Source of the DNA: Desulfonema limicola
Lineage (GTDB): Bacteria > Desulfobacterota > Desulfobacteria > Desulfobacterales > RPRI01
Length of the DNA stretch: 34,360 nt
Assembly (NCBI GenBank): GCA_020723255.1
Contig: DYJH01000021.1
Coordinates: 1-34,360, forward strand
Direction of reading: 5' to 3'
This document shows positions 7,268-16,141 of this stretch, in pieces. Made by a program: the position numbers and the translations under genes. The notes under the pieces are model-generated. The model did no database searches. It was not told where the DNA came from and saw only the letters and a program-made list of their open reading frames with translations. The first letter of the stretch is position 1. Every line of letters starts with the position of its first letter.

Positions 7268-9127
7268 TTATTTGTACAAATCTTTAAGCACAAGTTTAAA
7301 CTCCTTGATGTCTCCTTCATGCAAAACTTCAACATTATACTCTATGCCCTCTTCTTTTGAAAAAAGTTCCCTCACTACCTCAACACCGCCTAGCGAATCT
7401 ACATTAACACCATTTATCTTTCTTATTATATCACCTCTGGTAAAACCTGCATTTGCAGCAGGAGTTTTTGAAGCGACAAATACTATTTCAGGAAGACCGC
7501 CTTCACCCGTTCCTATAAGAAGACCGCTTTTATCTTCGGCAAAGTTTTTCTCAAAATCTTTCCCCTTTTCAACAATTACCTGCTGCCTTTTATAATCAAG
7601 ATATATCACAAAATGCCTGAGAAGATTATTTCCCAGATTGCCGATTACTTCTCTGCTGTTATTAGAGCCTTTGCCTTTGCTTAACGGTATATTAACAAGC
7701 GGATTTAAAACCTTGTAACCTCCCAATTCCACTGATTTAAATCTGACGGTTTTCTCGGCATGCTGTCCTCCCAGATCGGCGCTTATTCTCTCAATCCCTT
7801 TTAAATCCAGAAGATTATTATCTTTGGCATAAGGGTAATTAAAAGACAGATCAAAAGCGCCGATATCAAGAGTCCATTTACCCCTATATTTGTCATCAAC
7901 AATTCCGGGCACAGCAAATATTTTTTCTCTTAAGGGCGCATCGATTATTTTACCTGATCCCTTATATTTGAATTTATCTGGATGATATAAAGACAGAGCT
8001 TTGGAGGCATAATCTATTTTAACCACAAATCTTGAAAGAAAATCATGCCCCAGGATGCCCACCACAGCAGAATCATATAATCTTTTTGAAAGGCCTTTAT
8101 AGGAAAATATTTTCTGAGGATTAAACCGGATATCTCCTGCCCTGTAAGAAGGAAGAGTAACAAAAGAGAAATCAAAGATGCTTGCGATACCGAACCCCTT
8201 AATGTCTCCTTCGGATTTTAGTCCGAGTTTATCAGCATAGTCCGCATCAATTATAGACATGCTTGCGCCGTTATCCAGCAGCCAGAGCCTTTTTTCGTCA
8301 TTTATACTTACAGAAAGATAAATATTGTTCTCAACAAAATAAAAAGGGATGTTTTCTGAGTTCTCCCCGTTTTCAAACTCAAAATCCTCAACGTCTTTTT
8401 CCGGAGGTTCAAAAAGTGTTCTATCTATTTTTACATTAAAATCATATCTGGTAATCTGGATGGTTTCCTTCTTTTCTCTCGGAAAAATTTCAGTATCTTC
8501 ATGAAACGCATGGACGATACCGTTTACATTCCGGTAATCGGAAAAAAGCGTACGTATTTCAAAATCAGGCTGTTTTACTATTGCTTTAACTAGATAATAA
8601 TTTTTTTTATTGATAAAAAAGAATGTGCGGTCATCATTTATTACATTAGCCATCTCAACTACATGGCAATCAAAATCTCCGATCTTTTTCTCCCCTTTAT
8701 ATGTAAAAATAAAATTTTTTGTATCGGGTTTTGTATGATCATAAACTTCAAGCAGCGCCTTTAATTTTCTTCTTTTTAGCGTCTCTTCATCTCTGTGTAT
8801 CTGTACCTTACCGTTTGGATCTACAGACCAGCTTTGTCCGCCGTTATCGCCAAAAGTCTGTTTTATTACGTTGTAATCTTCTTCGAGCCTATATTTCAGC
8901 GGTGTCTCTTCCCAGTTTCTGAATGTGCCCTCAAGTCCGTCAAAAGTGTTTTTCCCTTCCGCATATCCGGATGTGATGCTTTTAAGCCTTTCAAGCCCTC
9001 CCACCGCTTCGTAATGCTTTAAAAGAATTCCCTGAGGATCAACAGAACTATCCTTAGCGGAAGCGGCTGCAACTAATAAAATAAAAGCAAGAAATATCTT
9101 AGGTACTATTTTCTTTAATAAAATCAT
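7268..9127 (-). CDS. Exported retropepsin-like aspartyl protease family protein with PDZ domain
   Basis: A 619-residue envelope protein. Residues 1-24 are a signal peptide (KK, hydrophobic core, AASA). About 30-240 resembles the lipoprotein-carrier/outer-membrane-sorting fold (LLKHYEAVGG start, long beta-rich stretch). About 265-500 holds two retropepsin-like halves: LLDNGASMSIID (Asp285) and TLDIGAFDLSFN (Asp421). About 520-619 is a PDZ domain (PAANAGFTRGDIIRKINGV). Active aspartyl proteases have DTG or DSG; here the motifs are DNG and DIG. Both catalytic Asp residues are kept, but the neighbouring Thr is lost twice, so activity is uncertain. No clear ribosome binding site precedes the ATG. 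It stands alone between two unrelated genes. Confidence 0.82.
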   Translation of the reverse strand: MILLKKIVPKIFLAFILLVAAASAKDSSVDPQGILLKHYEAVGGLERLKSITSGYAEGKNTFDGLEGTFRNWEETPLKYRLEEDYNVIKQTFGDNGGQSWSVDPNGKVQIHRDEETLKRRKLKALLEVYDHTKPDTKNFIFTYKGEKKIGDFDCHVVEMANVINDDRTFFFINKKNYYLVKAIVKQPDFEIRTLFSDYRNVNGIVHAFHEDTEIFPREKKETIQITRYDFNVKIDRTLFEPPEKDVEDFEFENGENSENIPFYFVENNIYLSVSINDEKRLWLLDNGASMSIIDADYADKLGLKSEGDIKGFGIASIFDFSFVTLPSYRAGDIRFNPQKIFSYKGLSKRLYDSAVVGILGHDFLSRFVVKIDYASKALSLYHPDKFKYKGSGKIIDAPLREKIFAVPGIVDDKYRGKWTLDIGAFDLSFNYPYAKDNNLLDLKGIERISADLGGQHAEKTVRFKSVELGGYKVLNPLVNIPLSKGKGSNNSREVIGNLGNNLLRHFVIYLDYKRQQVIVEKGKDFEKNFAEDKSGLLIGTGEGGLPEIVFVASKTPAANAGFTRGDIIRKINGVNVDSLGGVEVVRELFSKEEGIEYNVEVLHEGDIKEFKLVLKDLYK

Positions 9128-9187
9128 TTTTAGGGGGTATCAACAGTTATCATATCTTAATTAACTATCCTATATTATGCTGGAATG

Positions 9188-9216
9188 CTTATAATCTATT
9201 TAAAAATAATTTGCAA
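9188..9216 (-). promoter_or_regulatory. Predicted promoter of the retropepsin-like gene
   Basis: On the minus strand, TTGCAA (9216-9211), a 17-base spacer, then TATAAG (9193-9188), about 60 bases before the ATG at 9127. The -10 is good; the -35 is weak. Confidence 0.45.
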
Positions 9217-9224
9217 TATTGAAG

Positions 9225-9246
9225 AATTCCCGCTACAAGCAACGGT
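9225..9246 (-). repeat. Degraded REP-like palindrome, copy 3
   Basis: Read on the minus strand the sequence is CCGTTGCTTGTAGCGGGAA, matching the core of the copy at 6499-6522 but with one C/G pair lost from the stem and one loop-side substitution. Confidence 0.45.
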
Positions 9247-9317
9247 GGATGCGAACGCTGTTTCGGTTCAAACTTCAGGGCAAACATAGAACCCTGAATA
9301 ATAGCTTAAGTATATCC

Positions 9318-9346
9318 TTGACATGCCCGAACTACGGATTTAAAAA
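9318..9346 (+). promoter_or_regulatory. Predicted sigma-70 promoter for the acidic protein gene
   Basis: A perfect TTGACA (9318-9323), 17 bases, then TAAAAA (9341-9346), about 100 bases before the preferred start at 9450. Confidence 0.5.
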
Positions 9347-9449
9347 TATAAGTCTTGAAAAAGCAGAATTTGCTGATAATATAAAAAATAATAAATGATG
9401 GATGGTTAATAAATCCATCAAAATTATTTTTTCCGAAAAGAGGTTCAAC

Positions 9450-9923
9450 ATGAAGCAAAAATATATAATTTCAAAAGATGATGAAAATAAAAAACTTATT
9501 ATAAGTGAATATGCAGAGCTTGATAAAGAACTCTTTTCATTGCTTTGTGAAGAAACATATGAAAATAACGTTATAACTAATGCGATTTCAAAAGGGAAAG
9601 ATGAAGTGATTTCAAGTATTCGCACCCTTAATTTATTTCCTCCGAATTTGCAGGCTGATAAAATAGCTGATGCCATAATGCTTTTATGTGATTCGCAAAA
9701 TATACAATCTACTGAAGTGTTTATTGATGATGCAGAACATCTCGCTAAAGAATATATTGAACTTCTGGATGAAGAACCCTTAGAAGGAGAACCGGAAGAG
9801 ATAGAAGAAATATTTGATGAAACGTTTGATGAAAATTATGAAGGCAAGACCCCTATAACCGGTCGCAAACCCAGCATATCAATCGCTGACGAGGAATTTG
9901 TTGATGGCGATGAGGAGATATAA
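9450..9923 (+). CDS. Acidic protein of unknown function
   Basis: A 157-residue soluble protein with no signal peptide or membrane segment, which I do not recognise. Residues 1-100 look like a small alpha/beta or helical domain (YIISKDDENKKLIISEYAEL, SIRTLNLFPPNLQADKIADA). The last 55 residues are very rich in Glu and Asp (EEPLEGEPEEIEEIFDETFD) and end in EEFVDGDEEI, so the tail is probably disordered. The start at 9450 is chosen because AAAAGAGG (9436-9443) lies six bases before it; an in-frame ATG at 9402 would add 16 residues without a binding site. The gene converges on batE, with only 16 bases between the stops. Confidence 0.7.
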   Translation: MKQKYIISKDDENKKLIISEYAELDKELFSLLCEETYENNVITNAISKGKDEVISSIRTLNLFPPNLQADKIADAIMLLCDSQNIQSTEVFIDDAEHLAKEYIELLDEEPLEGEPEEIEEIFDETFDENYEGKTPITGRKPSISIADEEFVDGDEEI

Positions 9924-9939
9924 GCGATAAGTCTTAAAC

Positions 9940-10710
9940 TTATTTAATAATTTTGATATCATCCAGAGCATCGCCCTTTATCCATCCCCTTTTACTATCC
10001 GGCAGGCTGATAAGAGACCATCCTTCTTCCGATCTTTCATGGTGAACAACAGCACCTTCATGAAGCTTGAACAGTACTGTATCCGCGGCATCCGGACCGG
10101 CGAGGATATTTACCTCTTTTTCAAGTATAACCGAACGGTTATCCGAATTTATAAGATGCCACTTCAAACCTAAAGAAGCGCCTGATATTAACCATAAGAT
10201 AAAAAGAATTATTAATGTATAGTATGTCCATTCGTTTTTGTTAAAAATCCTGATAAGAAGAATGCTCCAGAAGAAAAGGTTTAAAAAGGCGAAACAGTAA
10301 AATAACTCGTTTATATTAGTTGAGTCTATCCAGAAAAAAATCATTTCCCCAAAACCGTATGGTTGTTCAATAGCATCCTGAATCCGGTCTCGAGCATATT
10401 TAAGGTTAAAATTTAGATCTGGGTCTCTCGGAATCAGGGTACGGGCGCGCTCATAGTTTAAAATAGCATACCCCGGACGATCCATGCGGAAAAAAGCATT
10501 TCCCAGATTATAATAAATATTTCCGTTTTTGTATCCGGATCGGATCAAGCGGTTATAACCATCGGCAGCTTCCTGAAAACGGCCTTGCCTATAATCCATA
10601 TTGGCTTTGATAAAAGTCTCCTCCCATGAATTTTCCAGGGAATAGCCGGCGGCAACCATCAAATTTGCCAGTACAAAAGCTACAATAATCAGGATTCCAA
10701 ATCTTATCAC
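9940..10710 (-). CDS. batE: BatE-like TPR and SH3 membrane protein
   Basis: Last gene of the moxR-bat operon. 256 residues: an N-terminal signal or anchor (1-22), two to three TPR units (about 30-105, YRQGRFQEAADGYNRLI, YYNLGNAFFRMDRPGYAILN), two membrane helices (about 135-180) and a C-terminal bacterial SH3-like domain (about 190-252, VNILAGPDAADTVLFKLHEG). This order is typical of BatE. Its TPRs probably bind BatD or the VWA proteins in the periplasm. The ATG overlaps the batD stop by four bases. Confidence 0.85.
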   Translation of the reverse strand: MIRFGILIIVAFVLANLMVAAGYSLENSWEETFIKANMDYRQGRFQEAADGYNRLIRSGYKNGNIYYNLGNAFFRMDRPGYAILNYERARTLIPRDPDLNFNLKYARDRIQDAIEQPYGFGEMIFFWIDSTNINELFYCFAFLNLFFWSILLIRIFNKNEWTYYTLIILFILWLISGASLGLKWHLINSDNRSVILEKEVNILAGPDAADTVLFKLHEGAVVHHERSEEGWSLISLPDSKRGWIKGDALDDIKIIK

Positions 10711-12473
10711 CGAATCTCCTTCTCAACCTTCTTTATAACTTCTGAGATCTTTTCCGCTAATACACAAATCTCATTTCCCCTGCCGGTATATACTTCACCT
10801 TCCAATTTAAGAACAATATCTCTGAACATATCTGCTGTTTCAGAGCGGACGCCATTTGATTTTAATATCTTCTCCGCCTCATAGGCAGTAAGCAGTCCAA
10901 GATCAAGGCCTAACCGTTTATTCAAGTAGTTACGTAATTCAAAAAGCATATCGTTTGAACTTATTTTCCCCTTACCACATTTTCTGATTATATTGCCGGC
11001 AGCTTTCTTTGTTCTGACCGCAGCTATAGCTTTTTGAGATTTACCGCCAAATTTCAGTCCTAAATATATTAATAGAAAGACTAAACATGGCGCAATCAGC
11101 ACAAAACAAGAAAGCGGAACCCTGTTTTGCATTGACGAACTATTTGTCAGATCCTTTATGGAATCATGCACCGGCAGGATATCATAACCGATTTGTTTAA
11201 CCTCCTTTTTTGCAGCATTTTTTATGCGTTCATTATCAGGGAGCATAATGGAAGAGTTCAAAGTCTCCTTCTCTCCTGGCAAAACGGAAAGCTGGGATGG
11301 TAGGGTTTCAATGGTGCGATATTGTTTTTTTTGTGTATCAAAGAAACTTACCCTTAACGGAGGTATTTCATATTGCCCTTCTTTCTCAGGCGCCAGCGCC
11401 CATTTTAAGGTTTTTGAACCTTTAATTCCATCTGAATCTACAGATTCTTCAAGCACCGGCCGATCGGCATAGACCTTTAAATATTGCTGGGCAGGAACGT
11501 GCAAATCCGGTATAAATTTGGCATTTCCGTGTCCTTCGATAACAACTGTAAGCGTGGCCGATTCACCCTTTTTTATTTTAGCCGGCTCAAGACTTGATTT
11601 TATATCAAATGTTCCTATCATGCCGGTAAAATCGGATGGCCTTTCCTTTTTCGGAAGAGGCAGCACCTTTAACTCAATCGGGTTGCTGGCTACACTCTTC
11701 GTAATGCCTGCGGTCATAGAAAAAAATGGATCATCAAATATGCCAAAGCCGGAACCGCGACGGGCCTGCATAACAGTAAGATTTATTCTTGCCGGATTGA
11801 TGCTGTAATTTCCCTCTTTGGAAGAAAGTAATATATATCGAACCTCCAGCACCTGATAATTTTTGCCGTTATAAACACTCTGGTATTCGGATGGTTTTTC
11901 TATCTGCTTAAAGGCAAGGTGCTTTACTTCCGGAAGAGAAAGAGAGACATCTTTCACGCTGACCTGATAATATAACTTCAATGTGTAAACAGCCTGCTCC
12001 TCAATATAGATTTCTTTTGATGAAAGACTTGCGTTTAAAAATATTTCCCCCCGGTTAACACCCGAAGACCGGTCTGTTTTTTTAATAGTTAAATTTTCAG
12101 TATTGCTTGTTATTGTTTTCCCATCAATAGTCAGCCGTGCCGGTCCGATCTTATATGTTCCTTCTTCTTTAGGCTGGATCATATAGTTATATTCTATTGC
12201 AGAGCTGAACTTTGTGTTAATTATCTCAACACGGCTTGAAGTTCCTTGCTGAACCACATCGAATAACTCAAGGCCATTAATTGAAGGCCAAGAATCTGAT
12301 GAGCGGGTTCCGGAAATTTTGACAACCATTCTTATATTATCTGCAATGGCTGCCTCATTCCTGTCAAGACTCAAGGTCATTGAAAGATTATTATCGGCAA
12401 AACATGATATAGTCAGCCCGGCAAACAAAAACAGAATAAAAAGCATTATCAGGGCTTTTTTCACGTTTTTCAT
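10707..12473 (-). CDS. batD: BatD-like oxygen-tolerance protein
   Basis: 588 residues with a signal peptide (1-26), a long periplasmic beta-rich region of repeated Ig-like folds (about 28-445), one membrane helix (about 455-475, VPLSCFVLIAPCLVFLLIYL) and a cytoplasmic helical tail of about 110 residues. The repeated pattern SLDRNEAAIADNIRMVVKIS and LEPAKIKKGESATLTVVIEG is characteristic of BatD. In Bacteroides fragilis and Leptospira the Bat proteins were linked to stress or oxygen tolerance; the mechanism remains unclear. It starts directly after the batC stop, with no gap. Confidence 0.88.
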   Translation of the reverse strand: MKNVKKALIMLFILFLFAGLTISCFADNNLSMTLSLDRNEAAIADNIRMVVKISGTRSSDSWPSINGLELFDVVQQGTSSRVEIINTKFSSAIEYNYMIQPKEEGTYKIGPARLTIDGKTITSNTENLTIKKTDRSSGVNRGEIFLNASLSSKEIYIEEQAVYTLKLYYQVSVKDVSLSLPEVKHLAFKQIEKPSEYQSVYNGKNYQVLEVRYILLSSKEGNYSINPARINLTVMQARRGSGFGIFDDPFFSMTAGITKSVASNPIELKVLPLPKKERPSDFTGMIGTFDIKSSLEPAKIKKGESATLTVVIEGHGNAKFIPDLHVPAQQYLKVYADRPVLEESVDSDGIKGSKTLKWALAPEKEGQYEIPPLRVSFFDTQKKQYRTIETLPSQLSVLPGEKETLNSSIMLPDNERIKNAAKKEVKQIGYDILPVHDSIKDLTNSSSMQNRVPLSCFVLIAPCLVFLLIYLGLKFGGKSQKAIAAVRTKKAAGNIIRKCGKGKISSNDMLFELRNYLNKRLGLDLGLLTAYEAEKILKSNGVRSETADMFRDIVLKLEGEVYTGRGNEICVLAEKISEVIKKVEKEIR

Positions 12474-13214
12474 CTACCAGTCCTTTCCTGAACGCACACC
12501 CTCTTTAATATTATCTGGAGACTGGAATCGTAATAAGTTGGAACGATCCTCCCTTATGCTGTCTAACAATTCATTCGCCTTTTTTTTGTCAAGCGCAGAC
12601 ATATTTTCCACCTGTGTCATGCTTTCTTTCTGTTGCGGCGCCTCCTGCAAAGGGTTGGGCTTTGGAGGCTTTTTATCGGAATTTTTTTGTTTTTTATTTT
12701 CATCGTTTTTACTTTCCCCGGACTGGCCGGGCTTGTCTTCTTTATTCTGTGAATTTTGTTCAGGCTCATTTTTTTGATTATTATTATTTTTCTTTTGCTT
12801 TTCAAGTTCCCGCAAGGAAAGCTCAAGGTTATATCCGGCACCCTGGTTTCCGGGATTACAGATAATAGCCTGCTTATAATATGATGATGCCGTCTCAAAT
12901 TTTTTTTGTTTAAAGGCCGTATTTCCGAGATTATACAAAGCTTTATATCTTATCTCTTTATCCTCCGTTCTTTTTAAGACACTGGAAAAGGCGGCCTCGG
13001 CTGACTTGTAATCGGAATTTTCATATGCAGCGCAACCTCTGTTGTAGCGGTATCTGATATCCTTTGGGTTATTCATATCCGCTTCGGCATACGCTTTCTG
13101 TGCTTCTTCAAATTTTCCCTGCCTGTAAAGCGTATCGGGATCTGTTGCAGCATTGGCGGCGGTTGCATATAAAGCCGCTAAAATTGCTATTACTGACAAA
13201 AAATGCCGGGTCAA
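12474..13214 (-). CDS. batC: BatC-like TPR protein
   Basis: 246 residues: a signal peptide (1-22, ending ANA), about three TPR units (24-140, LYRQGKFEEAQKAYAEAD, YNLGNTAFKQKKFETASSYY), then a low-complexity tail very rich in Lys, Asn, Glu and Gln (about 143-195) and a short helical end. It is probably periplasmic and works as a scaffold for the BatA/BatB VWA proteins. Its ATG overlaps the batB stop by four bases. Confidence 0.85.
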   Translation of the reverse strand: MTRHFLSVIAILAALYATAANAATDPDTLYRQGKFEEAQKAYAEADMNNPKDIRYRYNRGCAAYENSDYKSAEAAFSSVLKRTEDKEIRYKALYNLGNTAFKQKKFETASSYYKQAIICNPGNQGAGYNLELSLRELEKQKKNNNNQKNEPEQNSQNKEDKPGQSGESKNDENKKQKNSDKKPPKPNPLQEAPQQKESMTQVENMSALDKKKANELLDSIREDRSNLLRFQSPDNIKEGVRSGKDW

Positions 13215-14215
13215 TTTTTTATCTTCTCCCTTTCAATTATCAATGCCTCAAGAATCAAAAGCAAGAAAGCCACAGGCAGAAAAAAGCTGAAGCGTTCTTC
13301 ATAAACTTTGATCTTGCCGCTCCTTAATGTTCTTGCTGTTGTATGCGATTTTATTCCGTCGAAATATATAATGTCGAGGTCAAGGTCTCCAGTAACCGAA
13401 CGCGTATAACGGCCTCCAGTTATTGACGCAATATTTTTGAGAGAATCTTCATCCATTTTCGACATTATAACGCTGCCATTCTGATCTTTTCTGAATCCAC
13501 CGCCTCCGTCAATTTCAGGGATAGGGCCGCCTGAAGTATCGCCCATACCAAAAACAAATATTTTCACTCCCTTTTCTTTCGCCTTTTCCGCAGCCGTGAA
13601 TCCTCTTCCCTCGTTATCTTCGCCATCGGTAATGAGCAAAATTACTTTGTCAGTTGCCGCCTTTAAGTCAAAAGACGAAATACCCGTCTCTATGGCAGCT
13701 CCAAGATCTGTTCCGGCCACCGGGATAAGATCCGGTTTAAGCTCATCCAGAAACATTTGGATAGATCCATAATCAAGTGTAAGAGGGCATTGGACAAAAG
13801 CAAGCCCTGAAAAAGCAACAAGACCAATGCGGTCTCCCTGTACAACATTTAAAAAATCCAGCACCTCACGCCTTGCTCTCTCAAGCCGGTTAGGTTTTAT
13901 ATCTTCAACCAGCATGCTTGGCGAAACATCCACCAGTAGCATTATATCAACCCCTTTTTGAGAAACATCTTGGTAATGGCTGCCCCAGCGCGGTCCTGCC
14001 AGCGCAATAATCATTAAGCCCAGAGCGCAAATAAGAAAAGCTGCTTTAATAAATATTCTTCCTTTGCACATAGTCCCTGCAAGCCGGACCAGCAAATCCG
14101 GATCGGCTACAAGATCAAGCGCCTTCTTTTTTTTTCTGTAACCAAAAACAAGCAGAAGTCCAACTAAGGGCAAAACCCACAATAAATGCAATATCCATAA
14201 ATGCGCAAACATCAT
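13211..14215 (-). CDS. batB: BatB-like von Willebrand factor A membrane protein
   Basis: 334 residues: two N-terminal membrane helices (about 5-25 and 55-75), a VWA domain (about 88-290) and a C-terminal helix (about 310-328). The metal-binding MIDAS motif is intact: Asp96, Ser98, Ser100 in DVSPSM, with a downstream Thr (GTDLG) and Asp (TDGED). VWA domains of this family are the usual partners of MoxR ATPases. The start overlaps the batA stop by four bases, so the two are probably made together and may pair. Confidence 0.9.
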   Translation of the reverse strand: MMFAHLWILHLLWVLPLVGLLLVFGYRKKKKALDLVADPDLLVRLAGTMCKGRIFIKAAFLICALGLMIIALAGPRWGSHYQDVSQKGVDIMLLVDVSPSMLVEDIKPNRLERARREVLDFLNVVQGDRIGLVAFSGLAFVQCPLTLDYGSIQMFLDELKPDLIPVAGTDLGAAIETGISSFDLKAATDKVILLITDGEDNEGRGFTAAEKAKEKGVKIFVFGMGDTSGGPIPEIDGGGGFRKDQNGSVIMSKMDEDSLKNIASITGGRYTRSVTGDLDLDIIYFDGIKSHTTARTLRSGKIKVYEERFSFFLPVAFLLLILEALIIEREKIKN

Positions 14216-15207
14216 GGTATAATCCGTAAAACTGTTGTTTTCAAGAGCAGCTCCGATACCAGAAGAATTATAGCGGGGATAAGAAAATAGTAATACAGCT
14301 CTTTGAAGTTGAAAAATTCCTTTACCTTTACCTCTGTCTTTTCAGCATTATTAATAATATCGTATATTTCAGCAAGTTTTTTACTGTCTGAGGCTCTGAA
14401 ATATTCTCCTTTACCTTTTGCTGCAATTTGTTTCAAAGTTTCTTCATCCAGATCAACACTCTGCCTGACTATGCGAGGGCCGAAAAACGTATTTACCATA
14501 AACGGAGCCGGCCCTGTTCCTCCTACACCTATAGAATAAATTTTAATACCCAATGCAGCTGCCGCAGCTGCTGCTTCCTGCGGTGTTATATCTCCGGTAT
14601 TACTTCTTCCGTCCGTCAAAACTATCATAATTTTTGACTTTGCCTTAATGTCTTTTAGCCTTTTTCCGGCAATGGCGATTGCATTGCCTATAGCCGTGCT
14701 GTCACCTGCCATGCCGATCTCCATTTTTTCCACAAGATTAAGAAGCAAGCCCTTATCCATAGTCAAAGGAGACTGTGTAAACGCCTCTTGTCCAAAAACA
14801 ACAAGGCCTATCCTGTCCGATTCTCTTTGCCTAATAAAGTCGTTTACTACCTTTTTAACCACTGCCAGTCTGGTTGCCGGCTTTCCGTCAAGCTCAAAAT
14901 CCATGGCTTGCATTGAGCCTGAAGTATCAAGGCATATCATGATATCCACACCAAAAGAATTGACATCCTTTGAAACAATGTAAAATTGAGGCCTTGCTGC
15001 GGCAATTACCAGCAAAATAAGACAAAGGGCTCTAAGAATTATCGGAATTCTAACTAAAATATGGCTGCCCCTGCCTGATATTTCGGACAAACGTGAAGTA
15101 TATGAATGTGTGATTCCATGGCTTTTTCTCCTAAACACAAAAAACAGCGTTACAAAAACAGCAGCAAGTAAAAAGAAAAACGCAGGATATTCAAATCTGA
15201 ACATCAT
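14212..15207 (-). CDS. batA: BatA-like von Willebrand factor A membrane protein
   Basis: 331 residues with the same layout as BatB: helices at about 7-26 and 55-72, a VWA domain (about 86-285) and a C-terminal helix (about 308-325). The MIDAS motif is intact (Asp94, Ser96, Ser98 in DTSGSM; TDGRS downstream). It overlaps the upstream DUF4381-like gene by 17 bases, which argues for coupled translation. Confidence 0.9.
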   Translation of the reverse strand: MMFRFEYPAFFFLLAAVFVTLFFVFRRKSHGITHSYTSRLSEISGRGSHILVRIPIILRALCLILLVIAAARPQFYIVSKDVNSFGVDIMICLDTSGSMQAMDFELDGKPATRLAVVKKVVNDFIRQRESDRIGLVVFGQEAFTQSPLTMDKGLLLNLVEKMEIGMAGDSTAIGNAIAIAGKRLKDIKAKSKIMIVLTDGRSNTGDITPQEAAAAAAALGIKIYSIGVGGTGPAPFMVNTFFGPRIVRQSVDLDEETLKQIAAKGKGEYFRASDSKKLAEIYDIINNAEKTEVKVKEFFNFKELYYYFLIPAIILLVSELLLKTTVLRIIP

Positions 15208-16141
15208 TTTTCATATCCTCCTGCGCTTTTTTATAATCTTTAGCGTCATAAACCGGGGCTGTCTGCTCGATATATGTCAGTGCCGCTATTATTTCCTTGT
15301 TTTTTTCTTCAGATGTTGGCAGATCGTCCGCAAACTTGACAAGATCGAAATGCCTCAGCAGGGGAAGAATTTCTCTGTCTTTTTCATTATCAATATGAGA
15401 AGCAATCTCTTCGGTTGTATATTCCGCTGCCGGAAATCCCCGGATGCTTTCAAGATATCGTTTTATAATTTCTGAAAATTGAAAATAAAACTCTTTAACT
15501 TTCCCCTTTTCAAAAAGCCCGCAGGCATTAAGCTTTTCTATGTTTTTCCTTGCAAGAATATGCGGTGGGTCGGCATATTCTAAAAACAACTTTTTGCGTT
15601 TGTATATCCTATGCCAGCGGAATATAATAAAGCCTGCTATTATCAAAACAATTAATGCACATAACCAAGGCCAGCATTTTAATAATAATGATCTTGTTGG
15701 TATTATCCCCTCCAAGGGGCGAAGCTGAGCCTTGTCCGGGTTACCGCCAAGATTGGACAATATTTTCAGTGAAACCGGAGCAGAAATCAGAGTCTGCTGC
15801 CTGCCCTCTTTGTCCAGATAGAAAAGAGAGATTTCGCCGGTTTTAAATATACCAGGCATATTTGCAAAAAGCCTTACTGCGATCTTGTCCGGGTATACGT
15901 GCTGATCAACAAGAGTAAAACCTTCAAGCCCTTTGATTACCGGCGGCTTGCTTATAGTTGCTCCTTCGGGAAGGTTAAAGGATAGTGTTAAGTTTACAAT
16001 GCTTCCAACTTTTTCCGTGCCGGTGTCAAAAGAAGCCTTCAGTGCTATCGTATTATCCTGCGGGAAACAAAAAGCGGGGTAAATCAATAAGCATAATAGC
16101 AGAAGCAGCATGAAACAAATCCCAATTCCCGGCTTTTTCAC
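15191..16141 (-). CDS. DUF4381-like membrane protein of the moxR-bat operon
   Basis: 316 residues: a signal peptide (1-27), a periplasmic Ig-like domain (about 30-130, KASFDTGTEKVGSIVNLTLS) similar to BatD repeats, one membrane helix (about 158-178) and a cytoplasmic helical domain (about 195-300, FYFQFSEIIKRYLESIRGFP, EYTTEEIASHI). The cytoplasmic part matches the end of BatD-like proteins and the DUF4381 family, found between DUF58 and VWA genes. It overlaps DUF58 upstream by four bases. The role is inferred from the operon only. Confidence 0.8.
   Translation of the reverse strand: MKKPGIGICFMLLLLLCLLIYPAFCFPQDNTIALKASFDTGTEKVGSIVNLTLSFNLPEGATISKPPVIKGLEGFTLVDQHVYPDKIAVRLFANMPGIFKTGEISLFYLDKEGRQQTLISAPVSLKILSNLGGNPDKAQLRPLEGIIPTRSLLLKCWPWLCALIVLIIAGFIIFRWHRIYKRKKLFLEYADPPHILARKNIEKLNACGLFEKGKVKEFYFQFSEIIKRYLESIRGFPAAEYTTEEIASHIDNEKDREILPLLRHFDLVKFADDLPTSEEKNKEIIAALTYIEQTAPVYDAKDYKKAQEDMKNDVQI

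Noticed and set aside
7243-7287. Short frame starting MRKICFSDF with a good ribosome binding site (AAGGAA)
   Set aside because: It stops after 14 codons and runs into the 3' end of the retropepsin-like gene. It may be the cut-off start of a lost gene, but nothing identifies it.
9927-9943. ATAAGT/ACTTAT stem between the acidic protein gene and batE
   Set aside because: Six AT-rich pairs only; it overlaps the batE stop and could be chance.
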